A stretch of 64,000 nt of DNA. It comes from Bacillota bacterium (GTDB lineage Bacteria; Bacillota; Desulfotomaculia; Desulfotomaculales; Desulforudaceae). The DNA lies in contig JBFLXL010000006.1 of the NCBI GenBank assembly GCA_040757205.1, positions 1-64,000 of the forward strand, given 5' to 3'. A program made the position numbers and the translations under genes. The notes beneath the pieces were generated by a model. It was not told where the DNA came from. It ran no database searches and worked only from the letters and a program-made list of their open reading frames with translations. This document shows, one piece after another, positions 8,710 through 19,534 of the stretch. Position 1 is the first letter of the stretch. The number at the start of each line of letters is the position of its first letter.

Positions 8710-9420
8710 TTGGAAAAGGGAGAATTTCTGTACGAGGGTAAGGCCAAGAAGATCTACCGGACGTCCGACCCGGGGCTCTACCTGGTGGAATACAAGGACG
8801 ACGCCACGGCTTTCGACGGCCTGAAGAAAGGCACGATCATGGGCAAGGGTGTCGTGAACAACCGGGTGTCGGCGCACTTGTTCCAGTTGTTGGAGGGCCG
8901 CGGAGTACCGACGCACTTCGTGGAACTGGTGAGCGACCGGGAGATGGTCGTCCGGGCGGTGCGGATCATCGCCCTGGAAGTGGTGGTGCGGAACATCACC
9001 GCCGGCAGCCTGGCGAAGCGCCTGGGGCTGGAGGAGGGCCTGGTCCTGGACCAACCGGTGGTGGAGACCTATTACAAGAGTGACGAGTTGCACGACCCGC
9101 TGATCAACGACGACCACATCCGGCTCCTGGGCTTGGCCGCGCCCGAAGAGGTCGAGGCCATGCGGGCCCAAGCGCTGGTCGTGAACCGGGTCTTAACGGA
9201 GTACCTGGCCGGGCGGGGGATCGACCTGGTAGACTTTAAGCTGGAGTTCGGGCGGACGCTGGACGGCGGGCGGCTGGTGCTTGCCGACGAGATTTCGCCG
9301 GACACCTGTCGGCTGTGGGACCACGACACCAAGAACAAGCTCGACAAGGACCGGTTTCGCCGTGACCTGGGCGGCGTGGAGGAAGCCTACGCCGAGATAA
9401 TGAGGCGCCTGACCGGATAG
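8710..9420 (+). CDS. purC: SAICAR synthetase
   Basis: This enzyme condenses CAIR with aspartate using ATP. The N-terminal YEGKAKKIY motif and the signature VDFKLEFGR (about residues 175-183) are both present, followed by [12 protein letters not shown]. The 236-residue single-domain form is typical. The start is TTG, preceded by GGAGG. Just upstream, ACGATGAATAACGATGA is a small tandem repeat between purB and purC. Confidence 0.96.
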   Translation: MEKGEFLYEGKAKKIYRTSDPGLYLVEYKDDATAFDGLKKGTIMGKGVVNNRVSAHLFQLLEGRGVPTHFVELVSDREMVVRAVRIIALEVVVRNITAGSLAKRLGLEEGLVLDQPVVETYYKSDELHDPLINDDHIRLLGLAAPEEVEAMRAQALVVNRVLTEYLAGRGIDLVDFKLEFGRTLDGGRLVLADEISPDTCRLWDHDTKNKLDKDRFRRDLGGVEEAYAEIMRRLTG

Positions 9421-9435
9421 GGGTGGGGTTTCAAG

Positions 9436-10839
9436 TTGCGCACCGAAGACCGGCCGCGGCACTACTGCGGTGTGTTCGGTATTTACGGGCCCGGACTGGA
9501 CGTGGCCCGGTTGACCTTTTACGGGCTGTACGCCCTTCAGCACCGTGGGCAGGAAAGCGCGGGGATGGCGGTGGCCGACGGGTGGCGCATCGACTTGCAC
9601 AAGGGGATGGGCCTGGTCCCGGAAGTGTTCAATGACCGGGTGATCAACGACTTGCGCGGGCACCTGGCCATCGGCCATGTCCGCTATTCGACCACCGGAG
9701 CCAGCCATCCGGTCAACGCCCAGCCCCTGGTGTTTCACTACGGGCGGGGCCAGATCGGGCTGGCCCACAACGGGAACCTCACCAACACCGAAACCCTGCG
9801 CCGCCGGCTGGCCGCCGAAGGCGCCGTCTTTCAAACGACCACGGACAGCGAGGTGATCGTCAACCTGATCGCCCGCAGCCGCGGGCACGACCTGGAAGAG
9901 GCGCTGGCGCAGTGTGTCCGCGAGATCCAGGGCGCCTATTCCCTGGTGATCCTGGCCGAAAACCAGTTGCTGGCCGTGCGCGACCCGTACGGCTTTCGCC
10001 CCTTGTGTCTCGGCGAGTTGGAAAACGCCGTGGTGGTCGCGTCCGAATCCTGCGCCCTGGACACCGTCGGCGCTCGTTTCGTTCGGGACGTGGCGCCGGG
10101 GGAGATCGTGGTCCTGGACCGGAACGGGATGGACTCCATCCAGGCCGCCGTACGGGAACGCCGGGCGCACTGCGTGTTCGAATACATCTACTTCGCCCGG
10201 GCGGACAGCTGCATCGACGGCTTCAACGTGAACCGGATCCGCCGCAAACTGGGCGAGCAGTTGGCCCGGGAGTGCCCGGCGGACGCCGACATCGTGCTCC
10301 CCGTGCCCGACTCCGGAATCCCGGCCGCCCGCGGCTACGCGGACGGTGCGGGCATCCCGCTGGAGGAAGGCTTGATGAAGAACCGCTACATCGGCCGGAC
10401 TTTCATTCAGCCCTCCCAGAATCAGCGTGATCTGGGGGTCCGTTTGAAGCTGAATCCGATCCGGGAAGTGCTCGACGGGAAGCGGGTGGTCCTGGTGGAC
10501 GACTCCCTGGTGCGCGGCACGACCAGCGGCAAGATTGTGCGGATGCTGCGGAAAGCGGGAGCGCGCGAGATTCACCTGCGCTTAAGTTCGCCGCCGATCA
10601 CCCACCCCTGCTATTACGGCATCGACACTTCGAACCGGAAGGAGTTGATCGCCGCGGAGAAAGAGATGGAGGAAATCCGCAAGTTCACCGGCGCCGATAC
10701 TCTGGCCTACCTCAGCCTGGAGGGACTGTTGGCGCCGTTCGGGGACTACGGGCGCAATTTTTGCGCGGCCTGCTTCGACGGCCGCTACCCGGTCCCGGTC
10801 GACGGCGGGGGCGGCTGTACAATCTACCAATGCAAATAG
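9436..10839 (+). CDS. purF: Amidophosphoribosyltransferase
   Basis: This enzyme catalyses the first committed step of purine synthesis, glutamine plus PRPP to phosphoribosylamine. The N-terminal nucleophile cysteine is Cys11 (YCGVFGIYG), so a short propeptide must be removed. The PRPP loop VVLVDDSLVRGTTSG lies near residues 353-367. Cysteines in HCVFEY, HPCYYG and FCAACF match the four ligands of the structural [4Fe-4S] cluster known in Bacillus PurF, so it should be oxygen-sensitive. The TTG start is 15 bp after purC. Confidence 0.96.
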   Translation: MRTEDRPRHYCGVFGIYGPGLDVARLTFYGLYALQHRGQESAGMAVADGWRIDLHKGMGLVPEVFNDRVINDLRGHLAIGHVRYSTTGASHPVNAQPLVFHYGRGQIGLAHNGNLTNTETLRRRLAAEGAVFQTTTDSEVIVNLIARSRGHDLEEALAQCVREIQGAYSLVILAENQLLAVRDPYGFRPLCLGELENAVVVASESCALDTVGARFVRDVAPGEIVVLDRNGMDSIQAAVRERRAHCVFEYIYFARADSCIDGFNVNRIRRKLGEQLARECPADADIVLPVPDSGIPAARGYADGAGIPLEEGLMKNRYIGRTFIQPSQNQRDLGVRLKLNPIREVLDGKRVVLVDDSLVRGTTSGKIVRMLRKAGAREIHLRLSSPPITHPCYYGIDTSNRKELIAAEKEMEEIRKFTGADTLAYLSLEGLLAPFGDYGRNFCAACFDGRYPVPVDGGGGCTIYQCK

Positions 10840-10854
10840 AGGCTGAGGCGCAAA

Positions 10855-11898
10855 ATGAAAAAGAATGAAAAGGGTTTGACCTACGCCGAGGCCGGCGTGG
10901 ATATCGCGGCCGCGAACCGGGCCGTTGAACTCATGCGCCAGGCGGTCCGCCGGACTTTCAGGCCTGGAGTCCTGACCGATATCGGGGGATTCGGCGGTCT
11001 TTTCGCGCTGGACACCGAGAAGTACCGGGAACCGGTGCTGGTTTCCGGAACCGACGGGGTGGGCACCAAACTGCGCGTGGCCTTTATGGCGGACCGCCAC
11101 GATACGGTAGGCATCGACCTGGTGGCCATGTGCGTGAACGATATCCTGGTGCACGGGGCCGAACCGCTGTTTTTCCTGGACTACCTCGCCGTCGGCCGCC
11201 TGGAACCCGAAAAGGTGGCTGCGATTATCGAGGGCGTGTCGTGGGGCTGCCGCAAGGCCGGCTGCGCGCTTATCGGCGGGGAGACGGCCGAGATGCCCGG
11301 TTTCTACGCCCCGGACGAGTATGACCTGGCCGGCTTCGCGGTGGGCGTGGTCGAACGAAGCCGGGTGATCAGCGGGGCGGACATCCGTGCCGGAGACATC
11401 TTGATTGGCTGCGCCTCCGCCGGGCTGCACTCAAACGGTTACTCGCTGGCCCGGAGAGTGCTTTTTGACCTGGCGAATTACGAAATCGACAACTACCTCC
11501 CTTCCCTGGGCCGGACGGTGGGCGAAGAACTTTTAGTGCCCACCCGGATCTACGTGCGGCCCGTGCTGTCCGTCCTGAAGCGGTTCAAGGTGCGGGGCAT
11601 GGCCCACATCACCGGGGGAGGGCTTTTGGAGAACATTCCGCGCATTCTGCCCCGGGGCGTGGCCGTCCGGCTGCGCCGGAGAGCTTGGCCGGTGCCGGGC
11701 ATTTTCAACCTGATTCAGGAACTGGGCCGGGTTGAGGAATCCGAAATGTACCGGACGTTTAATATGGGAATTGGTTTCGTGCTGGTGGTGCCGCCCGCCG
11801 AGGCCGACCAGGTGATCGCGGCGTTGCGGGAACACCGGGAACCGGCCTTCCTGATCGGAGAGGTAGTACGGGGTCAAAACGAGGTGCAGTTGGGTTAG
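10855..11898 (+). CDS. purM: AIR synthetase (FGAM cyclo-ligase)
   Basis: This enzyme closes the imidazole ring of FGAM to form AIR with ATP. The 347-residue protein shows GTDGVGTKL near residues 64-72, [28 protein letters not shown] and [12 protein letters not shown], all PurM signatures. It lies 15 bp after purF. A 249-bp gap with a possible weak terminator and repeats separates it from purN. Confidence 0.97.
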   Translation: MKKNEKGLTYAEAGVDIAAANRAVELMRQAVRRTFRPGVLTDIGGFGGLFALDTEKYREPVLVSGTDGVGTKLRVAFMADRHDTVGIDLVAMCVNDILVHGAEPLFFLDYLAVGRLEPEKVAAIIEGVSWGCRKAGCALIGGETAEMPGFYAPDEYDLAGFAVGVVERSRVISGADIRAGDILIGCASAGLHSNGYSLARRVLFDLANYEIDNYLPSLGRTVGEELLVPTRIYVRPVLSVLKRFKVRGMAHITGGGLLENIPRILPRGVAVRLRRRAWPVPGIFNLIQELGRVEESEMYRTFNMGIGFVLVVPPAEADQVIAALREHREPAFLIGEVVRGQNEVQLG

Positions 11899-11902
11899 AA
11901 TA

Positions 11903-11935
11903 ACCGCCGGGTAAAAGCGTCCGGCCGGTGTTTTA
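11903..11935 (+). terminator. Weak hairpin after purM
   Basis: ACCGCCGG and CCGGCCGGT pair imperfectly with one bulge around a 10-nt loop and are followed by GTTTTATC. It may attenuate rather than stop transcription into purN. Confidence 0.4.
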
Positions 11936-11968
11936 TCGGCCTGATTACCGCCCTCAACTTCTTGCCTT

Positions 11969-12154
11969 GCACCTCTCTAGAAGGGGTCACCGGCGATGAA
12001 ACTCCGACGGCAGCGGCCGCAGCAGGGAGGAAGAGGAAATAGAAAACACCTCTCCAAGAGGGGGTTACCGGCGATGAAACGCTTCATACTGGTGCTGCCC
12101 GCGCACATGGATGTCAGCTTACACCTCTTTAGAGGGGGTTGCCGGCGATGAAAC
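11969..12154 (+). repeat. Triplicated ribosome-binding/start module before purN
   Basis: Three copies lie at about 11969-12002, 12046-12080 and 12121-12154. Each reads roughly CACCTCT, a short loop, then A-rich/GGGG, then CCGGCGATGAAAC. Each contains a Shine-Dalgarno-like G-run and an ATG AAA start. The ATGs are at 11996, 12074 and 12148, and only the last is the purN start. In copies two and three CCTCT can pair with AGAGG, placing the Shine-Dalgarno in a small hairpin. Confidence 0.9.
11996..12151 (+). CDS. Possible 51-residue leader peptide before purN
   Basis: The first repeat copy opens a frame from ATG 11996 that passes in frame through the second copy's ATG (12074). It ends at a TGA (12149-12151) overlapping the purN ATG as ATGA. 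The product would be basic at the N-terminus and has no recognised family. The arrangement would allow translational coupling. It could equally be a by-product of repeat duplication. Confidence 0.25.
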   Translation: MKLRRQRPQQGGRGNRKHLSKRGLPAMKRFILVLPAHMDVSLHLFRGGCRR

Positions 12155-12789
12155 TGAGACTGGGAGTGTTGGCTTCGGGCCGGGGCACCAACCTGCAGGC
12201 GATGATCGACTCCACCAGAAGAGGCGATCTGGAGGCACAAGTCACCGTGGTGGTGGTCGACAAAGCCGGGGCGCAAGCCCGGGAACGGGCCCGCCAGGCC
12301 GGCATTTCCGAGTTCTTTGTCGATTACGGTGCTTTTCCGGATAGAGAGAGTGCGGAGCGCCGGATAATCTCCATTTTGGAGCGGTACGAAGTGGAATTGG
12401 TGTGCTTGGCCGGGTTCATGCGCATCCTGACCCCGGTCTTCCTGAACGCTTACAAAAACCGGATCATGAACATCCACCCTTCCCTGCTGCCGGCTTTTCC
12501 GGGGACTGAAGCCCAGCGGCAGGCCTTGGAGCATGGTGTGCGCTATACCGGCTGCACCGTGCACTTTGTGGATCAAGAAGTTGATGACGGCCCGATTATT
12601 ATGCAGGCCGTGGTGCCCGTGCGCCACGACGATACGGTCGAGAGCTTGTCCGAACGGATTCTGGAGCAGGAACACCGTATTTACCTGGAAGCCGTTCAGT
12701 TGTACCTGGAGGGGCGCCTGGAGCTGGATGGCCGCCGGGTGCAGATCTATCCCAAGGAATTCGTGACGTTGCGGCGGGACCGCCGGTAA
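12148..12789 (+). CDS. purN: Phosphoribosylglycinamide formyltransferase
   Basis: This enzyme transfers a formyl group from 10-formyl-THF to GAR. The protein is about 213 residues. It starts [18 protein letters not shown] with the phosphate-binding loop near residues 9-15. It contains the catalytic [12 protein letters not shown] near residues 108-119 and the family Asp in [13 protein letters not shown] 12148 is preferred over the in-frame TTG 12139 because the AGAGGGGG site is correctly spaced for it. Confidence 0.96.
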   Translation: MKLRLGVLASGRGTNLQAMIDSTRRGDLEAQVTVVVVDKAGAQARERARQAGISEFFVDYGAFPDRESAERRIISILERYEVELVCLAGFMRILTPVFLNAYKNRIMNIHPSLLPAFPGTEAQRQALEHGVRYTGCTVHFVDQEVDDGPIIMQAVVPVRHDDTVESLSERILEQEHRIYLEAVQLYLEGRLELDGRRVQIYPKEFVTLRRDRR

Positions 12790-12812
12790 TCATCAAGGAG
12801 GGTGGAAGCCAA

Positions 12813-14354
12813 ATGGCGGCACAGCGGGCACTGATCAGTGTTTCCGACAAGCGGGGGTTGCTCGAGCTGGCTCGGGGCCTGAATGAACTGGGGATGGAGA
12901 TCGTTTCCACCGGCGGTACCGCCCGGGTGCTCCGGGAGATGGGCTCCCGCGTGGTGGAAGTGTCCGAGGTCACCGGGTTTCCCGAGATCCTCGGGGGCCG
13001 GGTGAAAACGCTGCATCCCCGCATTCACGGGGGAATCCTGGCGCGGCGCACGCCCGAGCATTTGGGGCAGTTGGCCGAGTTCGGGATCGCTCCGCTGGAC
13101 CTGGTGGTGGTCAACCTCTACCCGTTCAAGGAGACCATCGCCCGGCAGAACGTGACCCTGGAGGAAGCCGTCGAACAGATCGACATCGGCGGGCCGGCCA
13201 TGCTCCGGGCGGCGGCCAAGAATCACCGGCACGTGCTGGTGGTCGTGAACCCGGACCGGTATCCGGAAGTGCTGGCCGCCCTCAAGGCGGGAACGGTCGA
13301 CGACCGGATGCGCCTGACCCTGGCCCGGGAGGCCTTTGCCCACACCGCCCACTACGATGCCGTCATCGCCGCTTACCTGGGCGAGTTCGCCGATGAACAG
13401 GACCTCTTTCCGGCGGAGATCGCGCTGCCGTTTGAGCGAAAGGGGCTTTTGCGTTACGGTGAGAATCCCCATCAGGAGGCGGCGTTCTACCGCGACCCGC
13501 GCCGGCGGGGGGCATCGGTGACCTCCGCCGTGCAGCGGCAGGGCAAGGAGCTTTCGTACAACAACATCCTTGACCTGAATGCCGCCCTGGAGCTGGTCCG
13601 GGAATTCAGCCAACCGGCGGCGGTGATCGTTAAGCATAACAACCCTTGCGGAACGGCCTGCCGGCCGTCTCCGGCCGAGGCGTACCGCCGGGCCTTCGCG
13701 GCCGACGAGGTATCGGCCTTCGGCGGGATTGTCGCCTTTAACCGCCCGGTGGACGAGGAGACAGCGCACGAGGTGGTCAAGGTTTTCCTGGAGGCGGTCA
13801 TCGCCCCGCAGTTCACGCCCGAGGCGCTGACGGTGCTGGGCGCCAAGAAGAACCTGCGTCTGCTCGAAACCGGGGACCTCACTCCGCTGACCCTGGATTG
13901 GATGGACGTCCGGAAGGTGAACGGGGGCCTTTTGGTGCAACAGGCCGACCGGCAGCTCTTTCCCTTCACCAACTTCCGGGTGGTGACCCGGCGTGCGCCG
14001 ACGCCTGAAGAGCTGGCCGAGATGGGGTTTGCCTTTAAGATCGTCAAGCACGTCAAATCCAACGCCATCGTGGTGACCCGTGAGCAGACGCTTATCGGCG
14101 TGGGGGCCGGGCAGATGAACCGGGTCGGGGCGGCGCGGATCGCCCTGGAACAGGCCGGGGGCGAGGCTCTCGGCGCCGTGCTGGCGTCCGACGCCTTTTT
14201 CCCGTTTGCGGATACTGTGGTCGCGGCGGCCGAGGCGGGCATTACGGCCATCGTCCAGCCGGGCGGCTCGATGCGGGACCAGGAGTCGATCGAAGCCGCC
14301 GACGGCCGGAGGATCGCCATGGTATTCACCGGCGTCCGCCACTTCAAACACTAA
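12813..14354 (+). CDS. purH: Bifunctional AICAR transformylase/IMP cyclohydrolase
   Basis: This enzyme catalyses the last two steps to IMP. The N-terminal MGS-like cyclohydrolase domain (about residues 1-190) carries [22 protein letters not shown] and [10 protein letters not shown]. The AICARFT domain includes the KHNNPCGTA motif near residues 275-283 and ends [10 protein letters not shown]. The length, 513 residues, is standard. AAGGAGGG precedes the ATG, and purD follows 13 bp later. Confidence 0.97.
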   Translation: MAAQRALISVSDKRGLLELARGLNELGMEIVSTGGTARVLREMGSRVVEVSEVTGFPEILGGRVKTLHPRIHGGILARRTPEHLGQLAEFGIAPLDLVVVNLYPFKETIARQNVTLEEAVEQIDIGGPAMLRAAAKNHRHVLVVVNPDRYPEVLAALKAGTVDDRMRLTLAREAFAHTAHYDAVIAAYLGEFADEQDLFPAEIALPFERKGLLRYGENPHQEAAFYRDPRRRGASVTSAVQRQGKELSYNNILDLNAALELVREFSQPAAVIVKHNNPCGTACRPSPAEAYRRAFAADEVSAFGGIVAFNRPVDEETAHEVVKVFLEAVIAPQFTPEALTVLGAKKNLRLLETGDLTPLTLDWMDVRKVNGGLLVQQADRQLFPFTNFRVVTRRAPTPEELAEMGFAFKIVKHVKSNAIVVTREQTLIGVGAGQMNRVGAARIALEQAGGEALGAVLASDAFFPFADTVVAAAEAGITAIVQPGGSMRDQESIEAADGRRIAMVFTGVRHFKH

Positions 14355-14367
14355 AGGAGACTCGACG

Positions 14368-15648
14368 GTGAGGATTCTGGTGATCGGCGGGGGCGGGCGG
14401 GAGCACGCCCTGGTGTGGAAACTGAGCAAGAGTCCGCGGGTGGGGGAAATCATCGCCGCCCCGGGTAACCCGGGGATGGCGCGGCTGGCCGAGTGCGTTC
14501 CGGTGCCGGCCGGCGACATTCCGGGACTGCTGGCTCTCGCCCGCAAGCGGGGCGTCGACCTGACGTTTGTCGGTCCTGAAGCGCCGCTGGTGGACGGTCT
14601 GGCCGATATGTTTGAAGAGGCGGGCCTGAAGGTGTTCGGGCCCCGCCGCCAGGGGGCGGCGCTGGAGGGCAGCAAGGCCTTTGCCAAGGACCTGATGGCC
14701 GCCTACGGGATTCCCACGGCGGCCCACCGGACCTTTGAGGACCCGGCTTCCGCGCGCGCGTACGTCCACCGTCTGGACGGGCCGTGCGTGGTCAAAGCCG
14801 ACGGCCTCGCCGCCGGCAAGGGTGTCATTGTGTGCGACCGGGTCGAGGAAGCGCTGGCTGCCGTGGAAGAGGTGATGGTGGCTCGGGCTTTCGGCGCGGC
14901 CGGAAACCGCGTGGTGGTGGAGGAACGGCTTTCCGGCGAGGAGGTCAGTGTCCTGGCGTTCACCGACGGGCAGACCATTCTTCCCATGCTGCCGGCTAAA
15001 GACCACAAGCCGGTGTTCGACAATGATCTCGGACCCAACACCGGCGGGATGGGCGCCTATGCCCCCGCACCGGTGTGCACGCCCGAAATCTGCGCCCGGG
15101 TGACCGAAGAAATCCTGGCGCCCACGGTACGCGCACTCCGGGAGACCGGTACGCCTTACCGGGGGGTGCTCTACGCCGGGCTGATGCTCACGCCCGAAGG
15201 ACCGAAGGTGCTGGAGTACAATGTGCGTTTCGGCGACCCGGAGGCGCAGCCGCTGTTGGCCCTGCTGGAAACCGACCTGGTGGGTATCGCCGAGGCGGTG
15301 ATTGAAGGCCGCCTGCACGAGGTCGACCTTTCGTGGCGTCCCGGCACGGCCGTTTGCGTCGTGCTCGCTTCCGGAGGGTACCCTGGAAATTACCGGAAGG
15401 GCCTGGTCATTGGGGGTCTGGAGGCCGCCGAACTCACCGGGACGCTGGTCTTCCACGCCGGTACGGCCGAGCGGGACGGGCGGCTGGTGACCGCCGGGGG
15501 CCGGGTGCTGGGAGTGACCGCCGTGGCCGGCGAGCTTCCGGAAGCCATCCGGCAAGCGTACGCGGCGGCGCGGCTGATCAGCTTTGAAGGAATGCATTTC
15601 CGGGAGGACATCGGCCGCAAAGCCCTCGGCAAAAACCGACGAGAGTAA
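14368..15648 (+). CDS. purD: Phosphoribosylamine-glycine ligase
   Basis: This enzyme joins phosphoribosylamine and glycine with ATP to form GAR. It begins VRILVIGGGGREHAL. The central ATP-grasp domain includes DGLAAGKGVIV and GGMGAYAP, and later LEYNVRFGDPE. I use GTG 14368, preceded by AAGGAGA, which gives 426 residues, the normal size. The frame is open further upstream only because it overlaps purH. It is the last gene of the purine cluster and is followed by a perfect palindromic terminator. Confidence 0.96.
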   Translation: MRILVIGGGGREHALVWKLSKSPRVGEIIAAPGNPGMARLAECVPVPAGDIPGLLALARKRGVDLTFVGPEAPLVDGLADMFEEAGLKVFGPRRQGAALEGSKAFAKDLMAAYGIPTAAHRTFEDPASARAYVHRLDGPCVVKADGLAAGKGVIVCDRVEEALAAVEEVMVARAFGAAGNRVVVEERLSGEEVSVLAFTDGQTILPMLPAKDHKPVFDNDLGPNTGGMGAYAPAPVCTPEICARVTEEILAPTVRALRETGTPYRGVLYAGLMLTPEGPKVLEYNVRFGDPEAQPLLALLETDLVGIAEAVIEGRLHEVDLSWRPGTAVCVVLASGGYPGNYRKGLVIGGLEAAELTGTLVFHAGTAERDGRLVTAGGRVLGVTAVAGELPEAIRQAYAAARLISFEGMHFREDIGRKALGKNRRE

Positions 15649-15672
15649 AAAAGGGGGACAGTCCCCCTTTTT
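15648..15672 (+). terminator. Palindromic GGGGGACAGTCCCCC terminator after purD
   Basis: AAAAAGGGGGAC and GTCCCCCTTTTT form a perfect 12-bp stem with a one-base centre, overlapping the purD stop. It belongs to a dispersed palindrome family also seen at 34593-34655 and 61013-61028. Confidence 0.8.
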
Positions 15673-15712
15673 CAAACGAGGCGTTTCCCCGCTGTCTGCC
15701 TCAAGCCGGTGG

Positions 15713-15735
15713 AGACCGCCGCTTGGCTCCACCGG
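15713..15735. repeat. Dispersed CCGCCGCTTGGCTCC repeat
   Basis: This short GC-rich element lies in the purD-hisD gap. Copies or near-copies occur at about 21030-21060, 49466-49484, 61095-61130 and 61371-61390. The rest of the 194-bp gap holds the terminator at 15648 and the hisD leader. Confidence 0.6.
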
Positions 15736-15842
15736 CTCATATTGGACCTCCTGCGGCAAGAACTCCGGCCACGACAATTTTCTCGCCTTTTTACGCCCGG
15801 GTATAGTAAAATGGTGCTATCGACGAGCCAAGGGGGCTTTTT

Positions 15843-17132
<1,290 letters not shown>

Positions 17133-17170
17133 AATGGGTGGTCGGTGGTCGGTGAACGGGGAACGGGGGA

Positions 17171-18247
17171 ATGAAGGCCATGCGTCCCATGGATGAACTG
17201 GTGCGCTCGGAACTGTTGGCTCTTAAGCCCTACCACGTTCCGGTGTATCCCGGAATGGTCAAGCTCGACGCCAACGAAAATAATTATGACTTTCCCGAGG
17301 AGGTCCTTGAAGAGATCCTGGGCAGCGTCGGGGGGCAAACCTTCGGGCGCTATCCGGACCCTTCGGCGCAGCAACTGCGGGAGCACCTGGCCCGGTACAC
17401 GGGAGTGGACCGGAACCGGATCACGGTCGGCAACGGGTCGGACGAACTCATCCTCGACCTGATGCTGGCTTTCGCCGCCGGGGGCAAGGTGGTGATCTCC
17501 ACGCCGACTTTCGCGATGTACGGGATTCACGCGGTTATCGCGGGAGCCGAGCCGGTGTTCCTGCCGCGCAAGGCTGATTTCGGCGTGGACCCGGACGCGG
17601 TTGCCGAAGCGGCCGCCCGGCCCGGAGTTAAAATGGTGGTGCTGTGTTCTCCGAACAACCCGACCGGCAACACGATTCCCCTGGAGGCGACGGAGAGAAT
17701 TTTGGCCAACACCGGGACGGTGGTGGTGCTGGACGAGGCCTACTACGAGTTCTGCGGCGAAACGGCGGTGTCCCTGTTGGCGAAATACCCGCAGCTGGTG
17801 CTCCTGCGCACCTTTTCCAAGGCTTTCGGCCTGGCCGGGCTCCGGCTCGGCTACATGCTGGCCGGTCCGGAGGTGACCGGGATGATCCAGCGGATCAAGC
17901 AGCCCTTCAACGTAAACGCTTTCACTCAGCAGGCCGCCATCCGGGTCCTGGAACGGCAGCCGCTGTTCGAGCGCCGTGTCCGGCGGATCTGCGTGTCGCG
18001 GGACGAACTGTTCGCGGCGATGTCTCATTTGCCGGGGCTTACAGTCTACCCGTCCCGGGCGAATTTCCTGCTCTTCCGGACCGGGATACGGGCTCAAGCG
18101 GTGTTCGGCGGGCTTTTGCAGCGCGGCGTGCTGGTGCGCCTGCTGGACGGCCCGGACCTGCCGGGTTGCCTGCGGGTGTCGGTCGGCCGGCCCGAGGAGA
18201 ACCTGCTTTTCTGCAACCAGTTGGCCGACGTGCTCAAGACCGGGTAG
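17171..18247 (+). CDS. hisC: Histidinol-phosphate aminotransferase
   Basis: This PLP enzyme transaminates imidazole-acetol phosphate with glutamate. The protein has 358 residues and the fold-I motifs LDANENNYDFP, CSPNNPTGN and VVLDEAYYEF. The PLP lysine is in RTFSKAFGLAGLRLGY near residue 217. The 38-bp gap from hisD holds degenerate tandem GGTCGGT/GAACGGG heptamers. Several close in-frame ATGs make the exact start uncertain. Confidence 0.95.
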   Translation: MKAMRPMDELVRSELLALKPYHVPVYPGMVKLDANENNYDFPEEVLEEILGSVGGQTFGRYPDPSAQQLREHLARYTGVDRNRITVGNGSDELILDLMLAFAAGGKVVISTPTFAMYGIHAVIAGAEPVFLPRKADFGVDPDAVAEAAARPGVKMVVLCSPNNPTGNTIPLEATERILANTGTVVVLDEAYYEFCGETAVSLLAKYPQLVLLRTFSKAFGLAGLRLGYMLAGPEVTGMIQRIKQPFNVNAFTQQAAIRVLERQPLFERRVRRICVSRDELFAAMSHLPGLTVYPSRANFLLFRTGIRAQAVFGGLLQRGVLVRLLDGPDLPGCLRVSVGRPEENLLFCNQLADVLKTG

Positions 18248-18321
18248 CAGCAACAGCCCGCCTTATTGGACCAATCGCGCTTCAGGGGGCCCGTGGCGAA
18301 ATGTAAAGGAGATGGTTTTGG

Positions 18322-18912
18322 GTGTTGATCAGAAAGGCGGAAGTGCGCAGGCAGACCAGGGAGACCGAGATCCGGGTGCAACTGCAGGTGGACGGAACCG
18401 GAGAGTACGCTTTCGACACCGGAGTGCCCTTCCTGGAGCACATGTTGGCCCTGACGGCCAAGTTCAGCGGGTTTGACCTGCAAATCCGGGCGCGCGGGGA
18501 CCTGGATGTCGACGACCACCACACGGTGGAGGACATCGGCATCTGTCTGGGTGAGGCTCATGTGAAGGCGCTGGGCGACAAAGCCGGAATCGGGCGGTTC
18601 GGGCACGCGATCGTGCCGATGGACGACGCCTTGGCGTTGGTGGTCGTGGACTTAAGCGGCCGGGGATACCTGGCCTTTGACGTGCCGATGCCCTCTCCCC
18701 AGGTCGGCCGGTTCGACACCGAACTGGTGGAGGAATTCCTGCGGGCGCTCGCCTATAACGGCCGTTTCAACCTGCACGTCCGCCTGCTGGCCGGGACGAA
18801 CACTCACCACATAATTGAGGCGGTTTTCAAAGGCTTGGGCGTGGCTCTGGGAGCGGCGGCGCGGATCAGTCCCGAGCGCGGAATCCCGTCGACCAAGGGG
18901 GTTATCAATTAA
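18322..18912 (+). CDS. hisB: Imidazoleglycerol-phosphate dehydratase
   Basis: This is the monofunctional form (196 residues), without the histidinol-phosphatase domain found in enteric bacteria. The metal-binding motifs are GVPFLEHML and DDHHTVEDIGI in the first half and GTNTHHIIEA in the second. AAGGAGATG precedes the GTG start. hisH begins 4 bp after the stop. Confidence 0.96.
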   Translation: MLIRKAEVRRQTRETEIRVQLQVDGTGEYAFDTGVPFLEHMLALTAKFSGFDLQIRARGDLDVDDHHTVEDIGICLGEAHVKALGDKAGIGRFGHAIVPMDDALALVVVDLSGRGYLAFDVPMPSPQVGRFDTELVEEFLRALAYNGRFNLHVRLLAGTNTHHIIEAVFKGLGVALGAAARISPERGIPSTKGVIN

Positions 18913-18916
18913 TTAA

Positions 18917-19534
18917 GTGACTGATGACTATATTGCGGTAATCGACTACGGTACCGGAAACCTGAGGAGTGCTTTAAAGGGCCTGGAAACGGCCGGATGG
19001 GCGGCCAGGATCACGTCCGACCCGCGAGAGGTGGACCGGGCGGCCGGGGTGGTGCTGCCGGGCGTGGGGGCGTTCGCGGACGCGATGGCCAACCTCCGCG
19101 CGGCCGGGCTGGATGAGGCCGTTTTGCGGGCGGTCTCCGCGGGAAAGCCCTTCCTGGGGATTTGCCTGGGGCAGCAGCTCCTGTTCGAGGCCAGTGAGGA
19201 GTGGGGCTTAACACCCGGTCTCGGGGTTTTCCCCGGCCGGGTGCGGCGGCTGCCCGCCGGAGTGAAGGTGCCGCACATGGGCTGGAACCAGGTTTTTTTC
19301 CGCGATTCGCCGCTCCTGTTCGAGGGGATTCCGGACGGCAGCCGTTTCTACTTCGTGCATTCCTACTACGTGGCGCCCGCCGACCCCGGAATCGCGCTGG
19401 GCGAGACCGAGTACGGCGTGCGGTTCGCTTCGGTGGTGGGGCGGGGCAAGGTGTTCGGCATCCAGTTCCACCCGGAGAAGAGCAGTTCCCTGGGGCTGCA
19501 GATTTTGCAAAACTTTGGAAGGATGATTGATTAG
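18917..19534 (+). CDS. hisH: Imidazole glycerol phosphate synthase, glutaminase subunit
   Basis: This subunit supplies ammonia from glutamine to HisF. It is a class I amidotransferase with the nucleophile Cys in FLGICLGQQ near residue 79 and the His/Glu pair in QFHPEKS near residues 182-185. The 205-residue length is typical. Its stop overlaps the hisA GTG start by one base. Confidence 0.96.
   Translation: MTDDYIAVIDYGTGNLRSALKGLETAGWAARITSDPREVDRAAGVVLPGVGAFADAMANLRAAGLDEAVLRAVSAGKPFLGICLGQQLLFEASEEWGLTPGLGVFPGRVRRLPAGVKVPHMGWNQVFFRDSPLLFEGIPDGSRFYFVHSYYVAPADPGIALGETEYGVRFASVVGRGKVFGIQFHPEKSSSLGLQILQNFGRMID

Noticed and set aside
11969-12154. CRISPR-like array (about 35-bp repeat, 40-bp spacing)
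   Set aside because: There are only three diverged copies, each containing a ribosome-binding site and ATG, and no cas genes in the window.
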